Source: Mesorhabditis belari (Eukaryota; Nematoda; Chromadorea; Rhabditida; Rhabditidae). From it: a stretch of 64,000 nt of DNA. Positions 1 through 11,873 of this stretch are shown here, in pieces. The translations under genes and the position numbers were made by a program. The DNA is taken from contig CAUEEP010000760.1 in assembly GCA_958450365.1 (NCBI GenBank), positions 1,286,962 through 1,350,961 on the forward strand, read 5' to 3'. Within the stretch, counting starts at the first letter, position 1. Every line of letters begins with the position of its first letter. The notes beneath the pieces were generated by a model, which made no database searches, was not told the DNA's origin, and worked only from the letters and a program-made list of their open reading frames with translations.

Positions 1-596
1 AAAAGACTTACAAGAGCCGCAGAAACAATTGTTGCCCGAAGGGAAGATAAAGGAGAAGCAAATGATGTGGTGATTGATTGAGTGGAATGAAGAAATGAAA
101 TCAACTGGGATGCGCGGTGAGATCAAAGGGAAACAATAGGGGAAAGGGGAGCAAGAGGCGCAAAAGTGATTGGCACTCTGACCACTGTGTGGCCCAACCC
201 ACACCTCCTCGGGGCATTTGTAGGGAGAGACAGAAATCAAGTCTTGTCCCTTGCAAGGTGTGCATTTGAAAATTCTTCACTCACTAGGAATAGGTTTAAC
301 TACTTTTTTTACATAACAAAGCATGCCTCAAAGTGTTAGACGTTTAAAAAGCTCACTTTGTCTAATGCTTACTCAACTCAACTGCTTACTCAACTAATGT
401 GCCAAATCAAAAATAAATCCGTTCTTAAATCCAAGCCAATACTTTCTCCAAACTGCAAGCTCAAAGTTCTAAACAAGGCTGGGTGCCGTTAGTTCAGTTC
501 AAATTTATTCCAACCGAACAGTCGATGGCATAGTTGAGATTGACTTGTGTGGTCAACAGTTGACTACAATCCATTGCACTGTGTGGCCAGAGAAGG
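1..596. other. Intergenic, nothing recognised
   Basis: No coding pattern, RNA or repeat array could be supported here. The first 250 bases are purine-rich and could be a flank or untranslated part of a gene outside the window, but there is no exon I can frame. Confidence 0.4.
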
Positions 597-1148
597 AGAC
601 TTAAGATCTTTGAACCGACGTCTTGAACCGACGTTCGAATCGGTTTGTTAACAAGCTTGCACTCGACTGACATAAGATTAGTGCCCTGAAACTTTATTGT
701 GCCTTTTAGATGATATGCGATGCGTGCGTGCTTTTAGATGCGTCATATTTACCCGGAAACGCTTCCAAAAGTCCAAAAGTCCAAAAGTCCAAAAGCTTCC
801 AAGTCCTGCTCAGCCAAAAAAAAAAAAATCTCTCTGATTCTTTTGCCATAGTTAAATTTTGACTAGATCTCCCGTAGGAAAGCGCGACTGTCAACTTTGA
901 AAGCCTCTCTAAAAATTGAGCACTGCTACAGGAGACCTAGTCAAAGTTTACCTATGAAAAAGAAAACAGAGATTTTTGATTTTGGCTGAGCTGAACTTTT
1001 GGAAATGATTCCGGGTAATTATGACGTATCCTGTAGAACAATATCATCTAAAAGGCGCAATAAAGTTTCAGGGTACTAATCTTATGTCAGTGGAGTCCAA
1101 GAATGTAAACAAACCGATCCGAACGTCAGTCCAAACATCTTAAGTCTG
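597..1148. mobile_element. Palindromic foldback/MITE-like element
   Basis: The two halves are imperfect reverse complements of each other. GACTTAAGATCTTTG near the left end matches CAAACATCTTAAGTC near the right end. TGACATAAGATTAGT at about 668 matches ACTAATCTTATGTCA at about 1075, and pairing continues towards a centre near 895. No transposase frame is present, so it is a non-autonomous element. Family not recognised. Confidence 0.75.
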
Positions 1149-1150
1149 CT

Positions 1151-1438
1151 TGTGCATCTTGCTGTGCAACTTGCTGTGTATCTTGTTGTGCATCTAGCTG
1201 TGCATCTTGCTGTTCATCTTGCTGTACATCTTGCTCTGCATCTTGCTGTGCATCTTGCTCTGCATCTTGTTGTGCACCCTGCTGTACATCTTGCCGTACA
1301 TCTTGCTCTTCATCTTGCTGTGCATCTTGCTGTTCATCTTGCTGTACATCTTGTTGTGCATCTTGTTGCGCACCCTGCTGTACATCTTGCTGTACATCTT
1401 GCTGTACATCTTGCTCTGCATCTTGCTGCGCATCTTGT
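1151..1438. repeat. 12-bp minisatellite
   Basis: About 24 copies of TGCATCTTGCTG with point variants. The array begins right at the right end of the foldback element. The unit is a multiple of three without stops, so frames on both strands stay open; these are not genes. Confidence 0.95.
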
Positions 1439-2388
1439 GTTAAGTCGGGTAATTATGACGCCCCCTCTACATTAAACTCCACGCTACATCCCTTTCTACG
1501 ATCTCCCAAATGACTTCCGCTTTAAATCCTCAAAAAAACATTTGATTAAAAACAGCAAATTCACTAAAACCCCTGACAAAAACGTTTATAATTATGCGTG
1601 TAGGCAAAAAAATAATGAATAGGTACAAAAGTTTTATCGCAAACGAAAAATTACTCAGAAACTTTCCAATTTTTAAGTGAAAATTACAAGTTTCAGCTCA
1701 GAAATTCCGTTGATACCAAAAATAAGCAATAAATTTGAGTAGGCGAGAGTTGATTTCTGGATAAATTGATGGTTGGAAAAGTTTTGAGCACAAGGGAAAA
1801 TTGAGCCTTTCGGATTCTGAGTGCTTTGATGAGCTCAGATTGGTTGCGAAAAAGGGGAAAATGGGTTTGTCATTGTTAAAAAGTTTAATGAAAAACAGTA
1901 TTTAAAAGATTTGAAAGATTTTGGGGGTTTCGACGAATCAAGATTGAGTAAACAAAATGATTTGTTCACTAGTTGATGGCTCAGGAGTGATGGAAAGACG
2001 CGTGAAGAACTTTAAGAACTTTCAGAAGCTTAAGAACTTTGAGAACTTTAAAAACTTTAAGAAGTTTAAGAACTTTAAATAAAAGTTTAAAATCATTACC
2101 GTAAGATTTCAGTTTTAAATTCCTGATCATTTGGGATTTCTAGTTGTTTTTATTGTTTCAAAATTTGGCCTTACATTTCCTCTTTTCTTCTTAACAACAC
2201 CTCAAGTTTGAGACCAAGTTTTGTCTTAAAATAACAAAGAAAACAAAGCAAATACCTAGCTTTAATCGATAAAGACTTATAAAAGCAAATAATTTGAAAA
2301 AATTAACTTTTACTGGAGGGATTCGAACTCTTAATCGATTTCATGAACACGGATGATGCTTGGGGAAGCTCGGCGCTTTAACTATTTC
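1439..2388. other. Intergenic, nothing coding
   Basis: AT-rich sequence with a short run of AAGAACTTT-like repeats around 2010-2080. A decayed tRNA-like 3' half on the minus strand (TTCGAATCCC type T-loop) lies near 2315-2345. No gene seen. Confidence 0.4.
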
Positions 2389-2499
2389 GGCGCTTTAACC
2401 ACGCTTTAACCACGCTTTAACCACGCTTTAACCGCGCTTTAACCACGCTTTAACCGCGCTTTAACCGCGCTTTAACCGCGCTTTAACCGCGCTTTAACC
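2389..2499. repeat. 11-bp minisatellite
   Basis: About ten copies of CGCTTTAACCA or CGCTTTAACCG in tandem. Confidence 0.9.
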
Positions 2500-2715
2500 A
2501 TTTACTCGATAGAAGTGATTCCATTTTTGAAATCCAGTTAATCTCAGTGTGTTAGATTATGTGTTAAATTTTAAAGAAACGTGAAAATTTTCATGATCTT
2601 TGAAACTTTTGAAGGAAGAAGAGTTGCATGGGAAAATTTTCGGTTTTTCATAAACTTTAGCATTCTAATCTATTGAGGGAGAGGATTCAAGAGAAATCAG
2701 ACAAAAATTTAGAGG

Positions 2716-2792
2716 GTTAAGTGGTCAAAGGTGCAGGGAGTACTTGATTGTGTTCAGTGGAAGTCGATCGGGGTTCGAATCCCGTGATTCAA
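2716..2792 (+). other. tRNA-like sequence, decayed
   Basis: A D-arm-like AAGTGGTCAAAGG is followed about 45 bases later by GGTTCGAATCCC, the spacing of a tRNA with its T-arm. I could not pair a full acceptor stem or anticodon stem, so this is at best a tRNA pseudogene or a tRNA-derived SINE fragment. Confidence 0.3.
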
Positions 2793-3537
2793 CTTTTTTG
2801 ATCGTTTTTATGATCGTTTTTATCGTTACTGAGTCAAGTTATTATCAATTTATCGTCAATTTATCAATTACTGAGTCAATAAGCACAAGAATTTAACTAT
2901 TTTGTTTCAATTTTTAGCCAGAGAAGCGGAGAAGTGGGCGATAAGATCCAAGAACACTCTACTGTTCTACAGTCAAGCTGTAGAACAGTAAAGCTCTCCG
3001 ACTTTAACTGTAACAAGCAAAATAAGCGAGTTTAGAAACCAATAACAATAGAATGAACAAAAACTGTGTCAATCATTAGCTTCAAAATCATTTAGAACCA
3101 AATGAAACCAAAAACAAACGACACTTGCCCTTTTCCCCTGTCACAAGAGTGTGAGTGAGTGAAAATGGTTGAAATATCGTTCCCTTCTCGCCTCCAAATA
3201 AATGAGAAAATCCTCTAGGGGACAGCTGCCAATTGCCGTACCATTTCTCCATTCCTTTTCACAAATTTCTCTCTATTTTCTTGTTTTCTTTCCTTTTTTT
3301 TTCTTTTATTTTATGTTCTCCCTTCAACGATCACAGTGGGAGGTCCAATGAAATTCTGTCTTTTCCTTTTTTGCTTCACAATTCATGATCCTTTGCTTTC
3401 TAATTGGTTAATCTAGGAACACTGAGTGAAATATTGGATCTAACCCAGCAGTAAATAACTGAATGCTATGACAATGAACAGCTCTATTATCCTAAGACTT
3501 TTCCAATGAAGGTTAAGAACCACAAAAGTCAAGTGAA

Positions 3538-3708
3538 AGTTAGAGCTAAGATAGAGCTAAGCTAGAACTAAGCTAGAACTAAGATAGAGCTAAGATAGAG
3601 CTAAAATAGAACTAAGATAGAGCTAAGATAGAGCTAAGATAGAACTAAGATAGAGCTAAGATAGAGCTAAAATAGAGCTAAGATATAGCTAAGATAGAGC
3701 AAGAATAT
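3538..3708. repeat. 12-bp minisatellite
   Basis: About 14 copies of AAGATAGAGCTA with variants. Confidence 0.9.
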
Positions 3709-4198
3709 AACTTAAAATAGTTAAACTCTCAATAAGTTAAGTCATTTAAAATTTAAACAAAATCATCTCCTCTAACGCAAAATTCATTTAATTGAAACCC
3801 GGTGATTTGAGAAGAAAAAAACTCGATGATTATCAGACTTCCAGCTGGGAATTCTCAAGAGAAAATGATGAGAATAGGGTGTGGATTGAAAGAAATGAAA
3901 AGAAAAAGACTCATTGTGATAAATTTCTCAATTTCATGATTGGTTTCGAGCTTGAAATTGAAGAGAAACGAGTACCGCGTTTTCCCGAAAAAGAGAGAAT
4001 TTTATGTCTTTTTCAAAAGGTTGAAGATTGGGGACTTTTTTTTGATTATTCTGTAGTGCCTGGGTAATTGAATCGGTTTGCCAAAAGGGTCAGAGTTGTT
4101 TCAATGTGGTTATACACAATACCTGACACGAGAATTGGTGATAATTGGGTGATGATTTTTGGCGGGACCAGGTTACAAAAAAACTTTTTGATATGAAG

Positions 4199-4545
4199 AT
4201 TGGCACCGTATTGGAACCGTATTGGAACCGTATTGGAAGAAAATAGGAACCGTATTGGAATCGTATTGGAACCGTATTAGAACAAAATAGGAACCGTATT
4301 GGAATTGTATTGGAACCGTGTTGGAACAAAATAGGAACCGTGTTGGAATCGTATTGGAACCGTATTGGAATCGTATTGGAACCGTATTGGAACAAAAAAG
4401 GAACCGTGTTGGAATCGTGTTGGAATCGTATTAGAACAAAATAGGAACCGTGTTGGAATCGTAGTTGAACAAAATAGGAACCGTATTGGAATCGTATTGG
4501 AACCGTATTGGAACAAAATAGGAACTGTGTTGGAACCGTATTGCA
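4199..4545. repeat. 11-bp satellite GGAACCGTATT, copy 1
   Basis: About 30 units of GGAACCGTATT, interspersed with the variant GGAACAAAATA. The same satellite family recurs at 27548-27868 with the variant GGATCAAAATA. The open frames on both strands here are by-products of the repeat. Confidence 0.95.
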
Positions 4546-4579
4546 ACGTGTTCCATGGCCCAAGCGTCACTGGCAAAAC

Positions 4580-4793
4580 GTTGAAAAGATTCCGTGATCG
4601 GGATAGGGAATTGGAATTATTTCCCTTGAACGAGGAATTCCTAGTAAGTGTGAGTCATCATCTCGCTCTTAATACGTTCCTACGATTTGTACACACCGCC
4701 CGTCGTTACCCGGGACTGAACCGTTTCGAGAAATCCAGGGAATCGTTCGCGGGACTTGTTCCTTGCGAGTGGTGAACTGGCTTGATCGCGTGC
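4580..4793 (+). pseudogene. 18S rRNA 3' fragment, relic
   Basis: Conserved small-subunit rRNA strings appear in the right order: CCCTTGAACGAGGAATTCCT, then GTGAGTCATCA, then TTTGTACACACCGCCCGTCG, then CCCGGGACTGAACCGTTTCG, which is the 3' end of eukaryotic 18S. Positions that are nearly invariant in working 18S are changed (for example in the stretch just before TTTGTACACACC), and the copy stops before the GTAACAAGGTA end. It is therefore a truncated, dispersed copy and not part of a working rDNA unit. The first bases are less certain. It lies 34 bases beyond an 11-bp satellite array. Confidence 0.85.
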
Positions 4794-5037
4794 CGTTTCA
4801 TGCCGTTTTTATTTTTGCCCAAATTCAGAAACATCAGTCAGAGTCAGGCTTAGACCTGGTCTAGCTCTGGCTTTGATCTGGCCTTGCCTGGTCTGCCCTG
4901 ATCTGGTTGGCCTAATCTAGTCTGATCTAATCTAATACCTTATTTTTTTACCTGAATCAGCCAGAGTCATACCTGGGTTTAACCTTGATCTTGATCTCTG
5001 TAGGTACAGAGATCAAGATCAGCTCATGAAAAGTTCT

Positions 5038-5724
5038 GTCTTCTCCTAAAAGACCACTTTTACAATATTTTATGAAATTTTCAAGACTCAAAACTTGCAA
5101 AATTAGATTTTTCAAGGATTTTTACGCTAGAAAATTATTTCATCTTTCCTATTTTACTCATATAGATTATAGGAATTTTTATGACAACATTTGAGGTACC
5201 GCAAACCAAAATCAACATTTTCTAAACACTTTTTTAAATGACTATTTAGCTAAAACATTGTCCTGAGAACTTTTTAACATTATTCACATCTGTTTAGCCA
5301 TAGTTTATCGGAAATTTTCCTTCAACAATCCGGGTTTGTTTGAAAAGAGGTGACCAAAATCACATCAGACCTCAAGACAGCACAAGTCGATCTGAAGAAG
5401 CTTAAATGGTGACGAGAATGCCAAATTGCGAAGGCAAAATGGTAAAAAACTATAATAAAGCTATAAAAACTGTTTTTATAGTTAAATAGTTACAAAAAGC
5501 TTTTGAAAATATCGAATTCTAATTTGCTATGAAGTTAGAAAAGCTGTTTTGGCCTGCGGTACCTCAAATGTTTGCTGAAAAAGTTCTATAATCTATATGA
5601 GTAAAATAGAAAAGACAAAACGATTTTCTAGTGTAAAAATTCTTGAAAAATCTAATTTTGTAGGTTTTAAGTCTTCGAAATTATATCAAATATTGTAAAA
5701 GTGGTCTTTTAGGAGAAGAGAGAG
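5038..5724. mobile_element. Foldback element with ~190-bp inverted arms
   Basis: TTCTCCTAAAAGACCAC at the left end is answered by GTGGTCTTTTAGGAGAA at the right end. The arms stay alignable (for example TTTGAGGTACCGCA and TGCGGTACCTCAAA) for about 190 bp each. No transposase frame; non-autonomous. Confidence 0.8.
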
Positions 5725-7004
5725 CTTTTTATTGTAGAAAGAACGGTAGAAACATCAGACAGAACTGTAGAAACATCAGACAGAACTGTAGAAACATTTG
5801 TTAAGTTTTTAGTTCTATTATAACCTTTAAAACAATCCATAAACCTCTCTTCTGTAAATAACAATGATCTCAACTGAATCCCATTAAGTTTTTCCCCAAG
5901 AAAATCGCTTCCGGCAACAACAGCTGTCTTGTCGAATCCTTTTGTCGGCACTCAATGCAATACCCAAAAATTAGCATTCAATGCGGTGATTGGACGGTCT
6001 CTTTTGGTGGATTGGATATAGTGAAAAGGCTATGTAATCCCTCTTTTGATGATTATGTCATTGAACATTTTTGAGAGAAAGAGAAGCCTTTAGGGCACTT
6101 TCGGTCACACACTTGAGATCAATTCGATAATAGGGATGGGAAAGTTTTTCGGAGGAACAGTTGATCACAAATTTCCGCAAAGGGACCAATTGGAGAGGTT
6201 TTTTTTGATGAAATTCTTACTGTTACTGTTACTGTTACTCGAACAAAGTAAGCTTGTCACAGCAAAAGCTTCGCTCAGCTCGTTGAAACGTGAAACGGAC
6301 AAGGACAAGAACAATTGGGATCTCGTTGAAACGTTGAAAGCTCGTTGAAACGATTTGGAAGAAAAGTCAGGAAGATTCCGACCTCAATTGTTAGCCTAAC
6401 CTAGCTGTTGGCTTAGCCTAATCCTGGCTTCACATATCGATCGAAAGTCACTCAAGTTTTATAGTAAATGGTTAGGAATATTCAAATCGAATTCTTGACC
6501 TAAATGAGTTTTACTAAGCCAACGAATTAGTCTCAACTTCAGCAATCGATCTAAAGCCAGTTAAACTTTGCTTAACATAGAGCCAGAGTTAAACGAGTAC
6601 TTCAAAAGTTCAAACTGGCAAAATGAGTTTATTGTTCGTTTCTTTCGTTCGTTTCAGGGTGTCCAATATTAATGGCCAGCAATAGATTACTTTAGAGCTC
6701 ATTTTGTACAAGTTTAACGCTAAAATGGAAACACACTTATCAATAAACCCAACGTTAACAACTTTAAATTACCTTTTTCAGAATTATTGTTTTTTGGCGC
6801 TGTTGCTTGCCTAGAAACATCTGTGGAAAGAGCCTACTGTAGCAGATAAATGTACTACTGTACCTATTGAGGTCGGATAAATTGAGTTTGTCAAAAACTT
6901 TCGTTAAGCTTTCTTGGAAGAACTAAAACTGAAATATGATTCTAACATTTTTAATGTCCCGTAGATTCCAAAACTGTTAAATAGTGAAGACGTTCTCATC
7001 GTTA
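5725..7004. other. Intergenic, nothing coding
   Basis: Holds a small 21-bp triple repeat (about 5750-5798) and a short run of ACTGTT repeats near 6220. GACAAGGACAAGAACAATTG at about 6298 recurs at the end of the next array (about 7382). No exon could be framed. Confidence 0.4.
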
Positions 7005-7399
7005 AATATGAACAAGAACAAGGATAAGGACAAGAACAAGGATAAGGACAAGAACAAGGATAAGGACAAGAACAGAACAAGGACAAGGACAGGGACAAGG
7101 ATAGGGACAAGAACAAGAACAAGAACAAGAACAAGAACAAGGACAGGAACAAGGACAAGGACAGGGACAAGGACAGGGACAAGAACAAGAACAAGAACAA
7201 GAACAAGAACAAGAACAGGAACAAGGACAAGAACAAGGACAAGAACAAGAACAGGAAAAAGAACAAGGACAGGAACAAGGACAAGAACAGGAACAAGAAC
7301 AAGAACAAGAACAGGAAAAAGAACAAGAACAGGAACAAGGACAAGAACAGGAACAAGAACAAAAACAAGAACAGGAAAAAGAACAAGGACAAGAACAAT
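7005..7399. repeat. Hexamer-based minisatellite (AAGAAC/AAGGAC)
   Basis: Nearly 400 bp of AAGAAC and AAGGAC hexamers in varying higher-order combinations. Purines lie on one strand with almost no T, so several frames are open on both strands; none looks like a gene. Confidence 0.95.
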
Positions 7400-8387
7400 T
7401 GGGATCTGACTCCTTTTGGTGAAAATTAATGATCGAGTTCCGATGAATCGATTCTGGAATATCAAATTTAGTAAACTGTAAAAATAATCTAAAATGTCGA
7501 GTTTATTCCAACTTCAATGCATTGCTTTCTTGACGATTTTTTTCATAAACCAATTTTGAGACTCTAGCGCTAAACGATTTGCAAGCTCAAAAGCCTTCAT
7601 AAATATTGAAAAGCTTGTACCTCTTAAAGTACTTGACTGTACGATTTTCTATTCTGATTTAGATCTGGATCAATCTTATGCTTTTCTAGTTAAAAACTTG
7701 AATCAAGTCAATGATTGTAAGCTATTTTACCCAAGCTTTGAACAATAGGTGCCGGTGGTGTCTCTATTTGAGAAAAAATGAGCAATAAACTTTGACAATA
7801 AACAGAAGAGAGGGCACATTTAGCCATAATTCATCAAGTTTTCATTGGTCGACCATACAACAACTGACACATTTGAGGGGAAAGCAAAAAGAAAGTCGTA
7901 AACGAGTCAAATCACAGGTCACTCTGGCAGTATATCGAAATAGTTGATGGGTAGATTTAAGTGATAAAAATATGCTCAAAATCTAGCCTGAACTTTAGCT
8001 GAATCCATCGTAAATCTGGATTTTACGCTGTTTTCTGTTTTTCTCCTTGCTTTTTTATAGGTTTACTTCCTGTACTTCTTTTAAAAGGCCCAAAACTGAA
8101 ACCCAAAACCAAAACTGAAGAACTGACAACCACAAAAAAGTTGTGTTAAGTGCTTTCAAGTGATCTTCTTTTTAAACAAAGCTAATTGAGAGTCGCCGAT
8201 TAGATTGGAGTGAGAGATGAGCCACCGAAAAGATCATTCATCACCACCATTCAGTTTAAAGTTTGCTTTTCGACTCGAGTCTGTTTCTTTTTCGATGTAA
8301 GCTTTTCTTGTGATTGAGCAGGGAAAACGAATTGGAGATCAACCAAGGGAAGTGGCAAATTGGATGGAGAAGTTTAAGAGATTGAAG
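7400..8387. other. Intergenic, nothing recognised
   Basis: AT-rich sequence without a supported exon, RNA gene or array. Confidence 0.4.
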
Positions 8388-8530
8388 GAAAGCTGGAGAA
8401 GTTTTCAAGCTTTACAATGAGCTGGAGAAGTTTTCAAGCTTTACAATGAGCTGGAGAAGTTTTCAAGCTTTACAATGAGCTGAAGAAGTCTTCAAGCTTT
8501 ACAATGAGATTTCAAGCAGTACAATGAAAT
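8388..8530. repeat. 29-bp minisatellite
   Basis: Between four and five copies of a 29-bp unit that contains GGAGAAGTTTTCAAGCTTT. Confidence 0.9.
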
Positions 8531-8798
8531 TTTCAGCATAAAATCGATTAATAAATCGATGCCAAATTCGTGCCAAATTCGTGCCAAATGAGATTTCTCA
8601 TTTTAAAGCAAAATTTCTGTTTTGCAGTCAAGAAACCCGTTTTGGGGCTAAATGACATTTGCAGTCAAAGGCATTTGATTTGATCTGGCATTTGATTTGA
8701 TCTAGCATCTGGCATTTGAACGGCATCTGGCATTTGATTTGATCTATCGGAAGGGATATTAATGTTCTGTTTAATTCACTGTTTTAATGCCGCAAAGG

Positions 8799-8860
8799 CC
8801 AACTGGCTAAGAGCCCGGTAGCTTAGTCGGGAGGTCGAGAACGTGAGTCGAGAACTTAAG
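8799..8860 (+). other. tRNA-like/SINE-like fragment
   Basis: AACTGGCTAAGAGCCCGGTA followed by GTCGGGAGGTC resembles a sequence at 35086-35137 (GACTGGCTAAGAGCC then GTCGGGATGTCAAGGGTTC). The second copy carries a T-loop-like GGGTTCAATTTC. Two related, decayed copies suggest a tRNA-derived repeat. No complete cloverleaf. Confidence 0.3.
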
Positions 8861-9065
8861 TTACTAATAGTAAAAGAAAATTACCCTCGAAGACAAGATG
8901 ATTGGCACAAGACGATCGGCACAAGACGATTGACCCAAACATTTCGATTGACACAAGACGTTTATCCACTAGACCACAACCGCACTTTCTTCCAACGCTT
9001 TCTTATTTTAAGACTTGTAGGGAAGATAGTGACAGTTAGGAACGCATACAGTGACCACTTTTGTA

Positions 9066-9604
9066 TTAGGTTGATGCATAAGTCTTTTCGTTTTTTTCGT
9101 ACTTCTGTTAAAAAGTAACAAATTCACCAATTAATCTATAGTTTGCTCTATAAAAAAAGTGTTTTTTTGTTCAATTTCCATCTTTTTAAATGAATTTCGG
9201 TTCACTTTCAAGCAAATTCGAGAGTGAAAAACGCCTTTTTCGTAAAAAATCTATAAAAAACTCCACGGAAAAATTGGCTGAATGAATTTCTCTGAAATTT
9301 TGGCGAAATATCAAACTTTTTTTTCTCTATCTTTTATCTATTGACACGAAGATAGGTTTTCTTTAGCTAAGGTGTCTAAACCGCATCATCGAGTTTGACG
9401 CATCATCGAGTTAGCCCTTTTTGACTACCCGACTTCATACTCTCAAGAAAATCCAGGCATAAAATATTTTTAAACCCGTTTTAATGTTATTTTGCAGAAA
9501 AAATAATTGGTTTTTCTAATGAAATCAACCGTAGTTTAATTGGTGCATTTGTTGGCTTGAAACGGCAGACGAAAAGGAACAAAAAGACTTATGCATCAAC
9601 CTAA
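9066..9604. mobile_element. Mariner-type MITE, full copy A
   Basis: TIRs TTAGGTTGATGCATAAGTC and GACTTATGCATCAACCTAA lie between TA dinucleotides, as expected for TA target duplication in the Tc1/mariner superfamily. The interior has no transposase. A second full copy is at 61373-61893, and partial copies at 48880-49225 and 53757-53935 share its interior (for example CTATCTTTTATCTATTGACA). Confidence 0.85.
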
Positions 9605-10007
9605 TAGATAGATTTAAGCTTATAAGGTATGTGCTAAAACTTTTGTGCCAAATAGCTTGCGTTTGGGCGACCGAGGGCAAAAATTATATACATATTCGTG
9701 ATCAGCATGGATTCTATAAGATCCATTTGATCTCAGCTCAATCTGAAATGCCGACCTGAAGGTCCAAATCCCGACCCGACCTGAAGGACTTGTTAGATGT
9801 TGTACTTGTGTATTCTTTGTACCAAACTATTCGTGTGAAGAAATGTGCACTATTTGGCAGCTAAATAATTAAATGAAAATTGGTGCTGCTTTTGCAGACA
9901 AATTTGTGTCGGCTTTTGCTTTTTTGATCTAAAAAATATCTATTTTAAGACTTGTATTAAAGCTAGTGACAGTAAGGAACGCATACAGTGACCACTTTGG
10001 ATCCGTA

Positions 10008-10310
10008 CCGTATTTTCTCTAATAGTAGTGCACCCTGAGCTTTGCCTAACATGCTCGTACAAAAACGCCTAACAAATTCTCTTTAGTGCACCCTGAGATG
10101 CACCGGTTTCGCTGCCTAAATTGCTCGAAATCTCGAGAACCGCTTATCAGAACCTATCGCTTCAGAACCTATCGATGTGAAGTCGGAAAATGTAGCTGAC
10201 GATGAGATCTAGTGGGGGATTAGAGTGTTGAGCTTCTGCAAAAGCTTGGAAACCGTAAAATAGCCATCAACTCCGCTCGCCCGGGTGCACTACTATTAGA
10301 GAAAATACGG
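10008..10310. mobile_element. CCGTATTTTCTC MITE, copy 1
   Basis: Ends CCGTATTTTCTCTAATAGTA and TACTATTAGAGAAAATACGG are inverted repeats flanked by TA. The interior is non-coding. Related copies are at 11656-11873 and 35231-35462, and a solo right end at 10655-10734. Confidence 0.9.
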
Positions 10311-10654
10311 TAATTAGTCTATGATTAAATTAAGATAAACATATTAAGCATTAGTCTTTTCAATTTGCTTATATACTATTACTCTGACTACAGTAGTTTT
10401 ACCATGCTATAGTCTGTCTACTCGCAAAAATCGGCACCTACAATGCTTCAACTTCAACTCGAAGTGCTCTAACTTTTTGCATATCCAGTCGATATGCATG
10501 TTCTTCGTATCAAAATGCTTGAAAATGCTCTAGTTTAATAGTTAGCACTTTTATTGTTGTTATTTTTTCGATATAGGTGAGTTATGAATGGTTAAAGGCA
10601 AGAAAACCCCATTTTTTTGACTTAGAAATCCTTAGAAATGACTTAGAAAAGAAA

Positions 10655-10734
10655 TCAACCCGTAAAATAGTCACCAACTCGGCTCGCTGGGGTTCACTAC
10701 TAGAGTAGGTTCACTACTATTAGAGAAAATACGG
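10655..10734. mobile_element. CCGTATTTTCTC MITE, solo right end
   Basis: Only the right terminus is present (GTAAAATAGTCACCAACTC through GAGAAAATACGG). A small duplication of the subterminal GGTTCACTACT is visible. Confidence 0.75.
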
Positions 10735-10954
10735 TACTCAACTTTCCAAGGATTGTTTTTTTTGTTGCCAAAATCTGCCTCAAAAGTTCAAACCTCTCAT
10801 CTCTCAATTAGATAAAATCGGCTGCGGTTGGCAAGTAAACGCCACAGTAAGATTCTCCTAAAAACAATAAACTTTTTGTTTCTTAAATAACAATCATTGT
10901 TTTAAGTGGATTTTGAACGAATACATTTGTATATTTTACGTCCGATTAAGAATT

Positions 10955-11118
10955 TCGCCCGACTAAGACTAAGAGCGTCCGACTAAGACTAGGAGCGTCC
11001 GACTAAGACTAAGAGCGTCCGACTAAGACTAAGAGCGTCCGACTAAGACTAGGAGCGTCCGACTAAGACTAGGAGCGTCTGACTAAGACTAAGAGCGTCC
11101 GACTAAGAGTGTCGTCCG
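10955..11118. repeat. 20-bp minisatellite
   Basis: About eight copies of GACTAAGACTAAGAGCGTCC. It is embedded in a wider region (10940-11650) rich in GGACGTCC palindromes like those of the elements at 15647 and 62463. Confidence 0.9.
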
Positions 11119-11655
11119 AATCGAACGTCCGATTTGAAAGGTATTCTTAATCGGACGTCCAATTAAGAATTTATCGAATCAATTGTGTAAAAATGTGAAA
11201 TACTCAATGTGAAACGATGCAAATCTAATTTTCTTTCAGGCATTTACTAGTGATTCCTTTATTGATGTTATATTGAACGGTCCATGCAGTAGTGTTGTTT
11301 CCCCTTTGATAGGTACCAAAAGATATACTAAAGATACTATAGAATAAAGATTTCCTGAAAAGATCTTAAAATTAAGAAAACAGATTATTGCAACCAGTTA
11401 ACAAAGATATAAAAAGACCTCAAGATCAGCGTTTGCGCGTTCTACACTATCCTGTCGAGGGTTTCCGGGAATCAATTTGCAATTAGGTAAATTATTCTTT
11501 AGGTTAAGCATCAAAACGAACTTTTATTAGATTTTGAATTAGATTTGCATTGAGCATTTACATAATTAAGTCGATTAATCCGATTAAGAATCCGATTAAG
11601 GACGTCCGATTAAGAATACATTTCAAATAGGACGTCCGATTTGAATACATTGTTA

Positions 11656-11873
11656 CGGCATTTTCTCTAATAGTAGTGCATCCTGAGCGTCACCTAAATT
11701 GCTCGAAATCTCGAAAACCGCTTGTCAGAACCTATCGATGTGGGGTCGGAAAATGTAGCTGACGATGAGATCTTGTGGGGAATTTGAGTGTTGAGCTTCT
11801 GCAAAAGCTTGGAAACCGTAAAATAGCCACCAACTCCGCTCGCCCGGGTGCACTACTATTAGAGAAAATACGG
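11656..11873. mobile_element. CCGTATTTTCTC MITE, copy 3 (short)
   Basis: Same termini and interior as the copy at 10008, with TA on each side and a deletion in the left half. Confidence 0.88.

Noticed and set aside
2200..2222. Second SL1-like string CTCAAGTTTGAG
   Set aside because: Only about ten bases match the 3' half of SL1, which is expected by chance.
4090..4775. Frames of 99-157 codons around the 18S relic
   Set aside because: Products of the 11-bp satellite, and partly of the rRNA relic itself.
5709..5951. 80-codon minus-strand frame
   Set aside because: It starts in unique sequence but ends in a 21-bp repeat. No recognisable domain and no splice partner.
6904..7465. Frames of 141-164 codons on both strands
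   Set aside because: Purine hexamer array lacking T on one strand, so stops are rare by composition.
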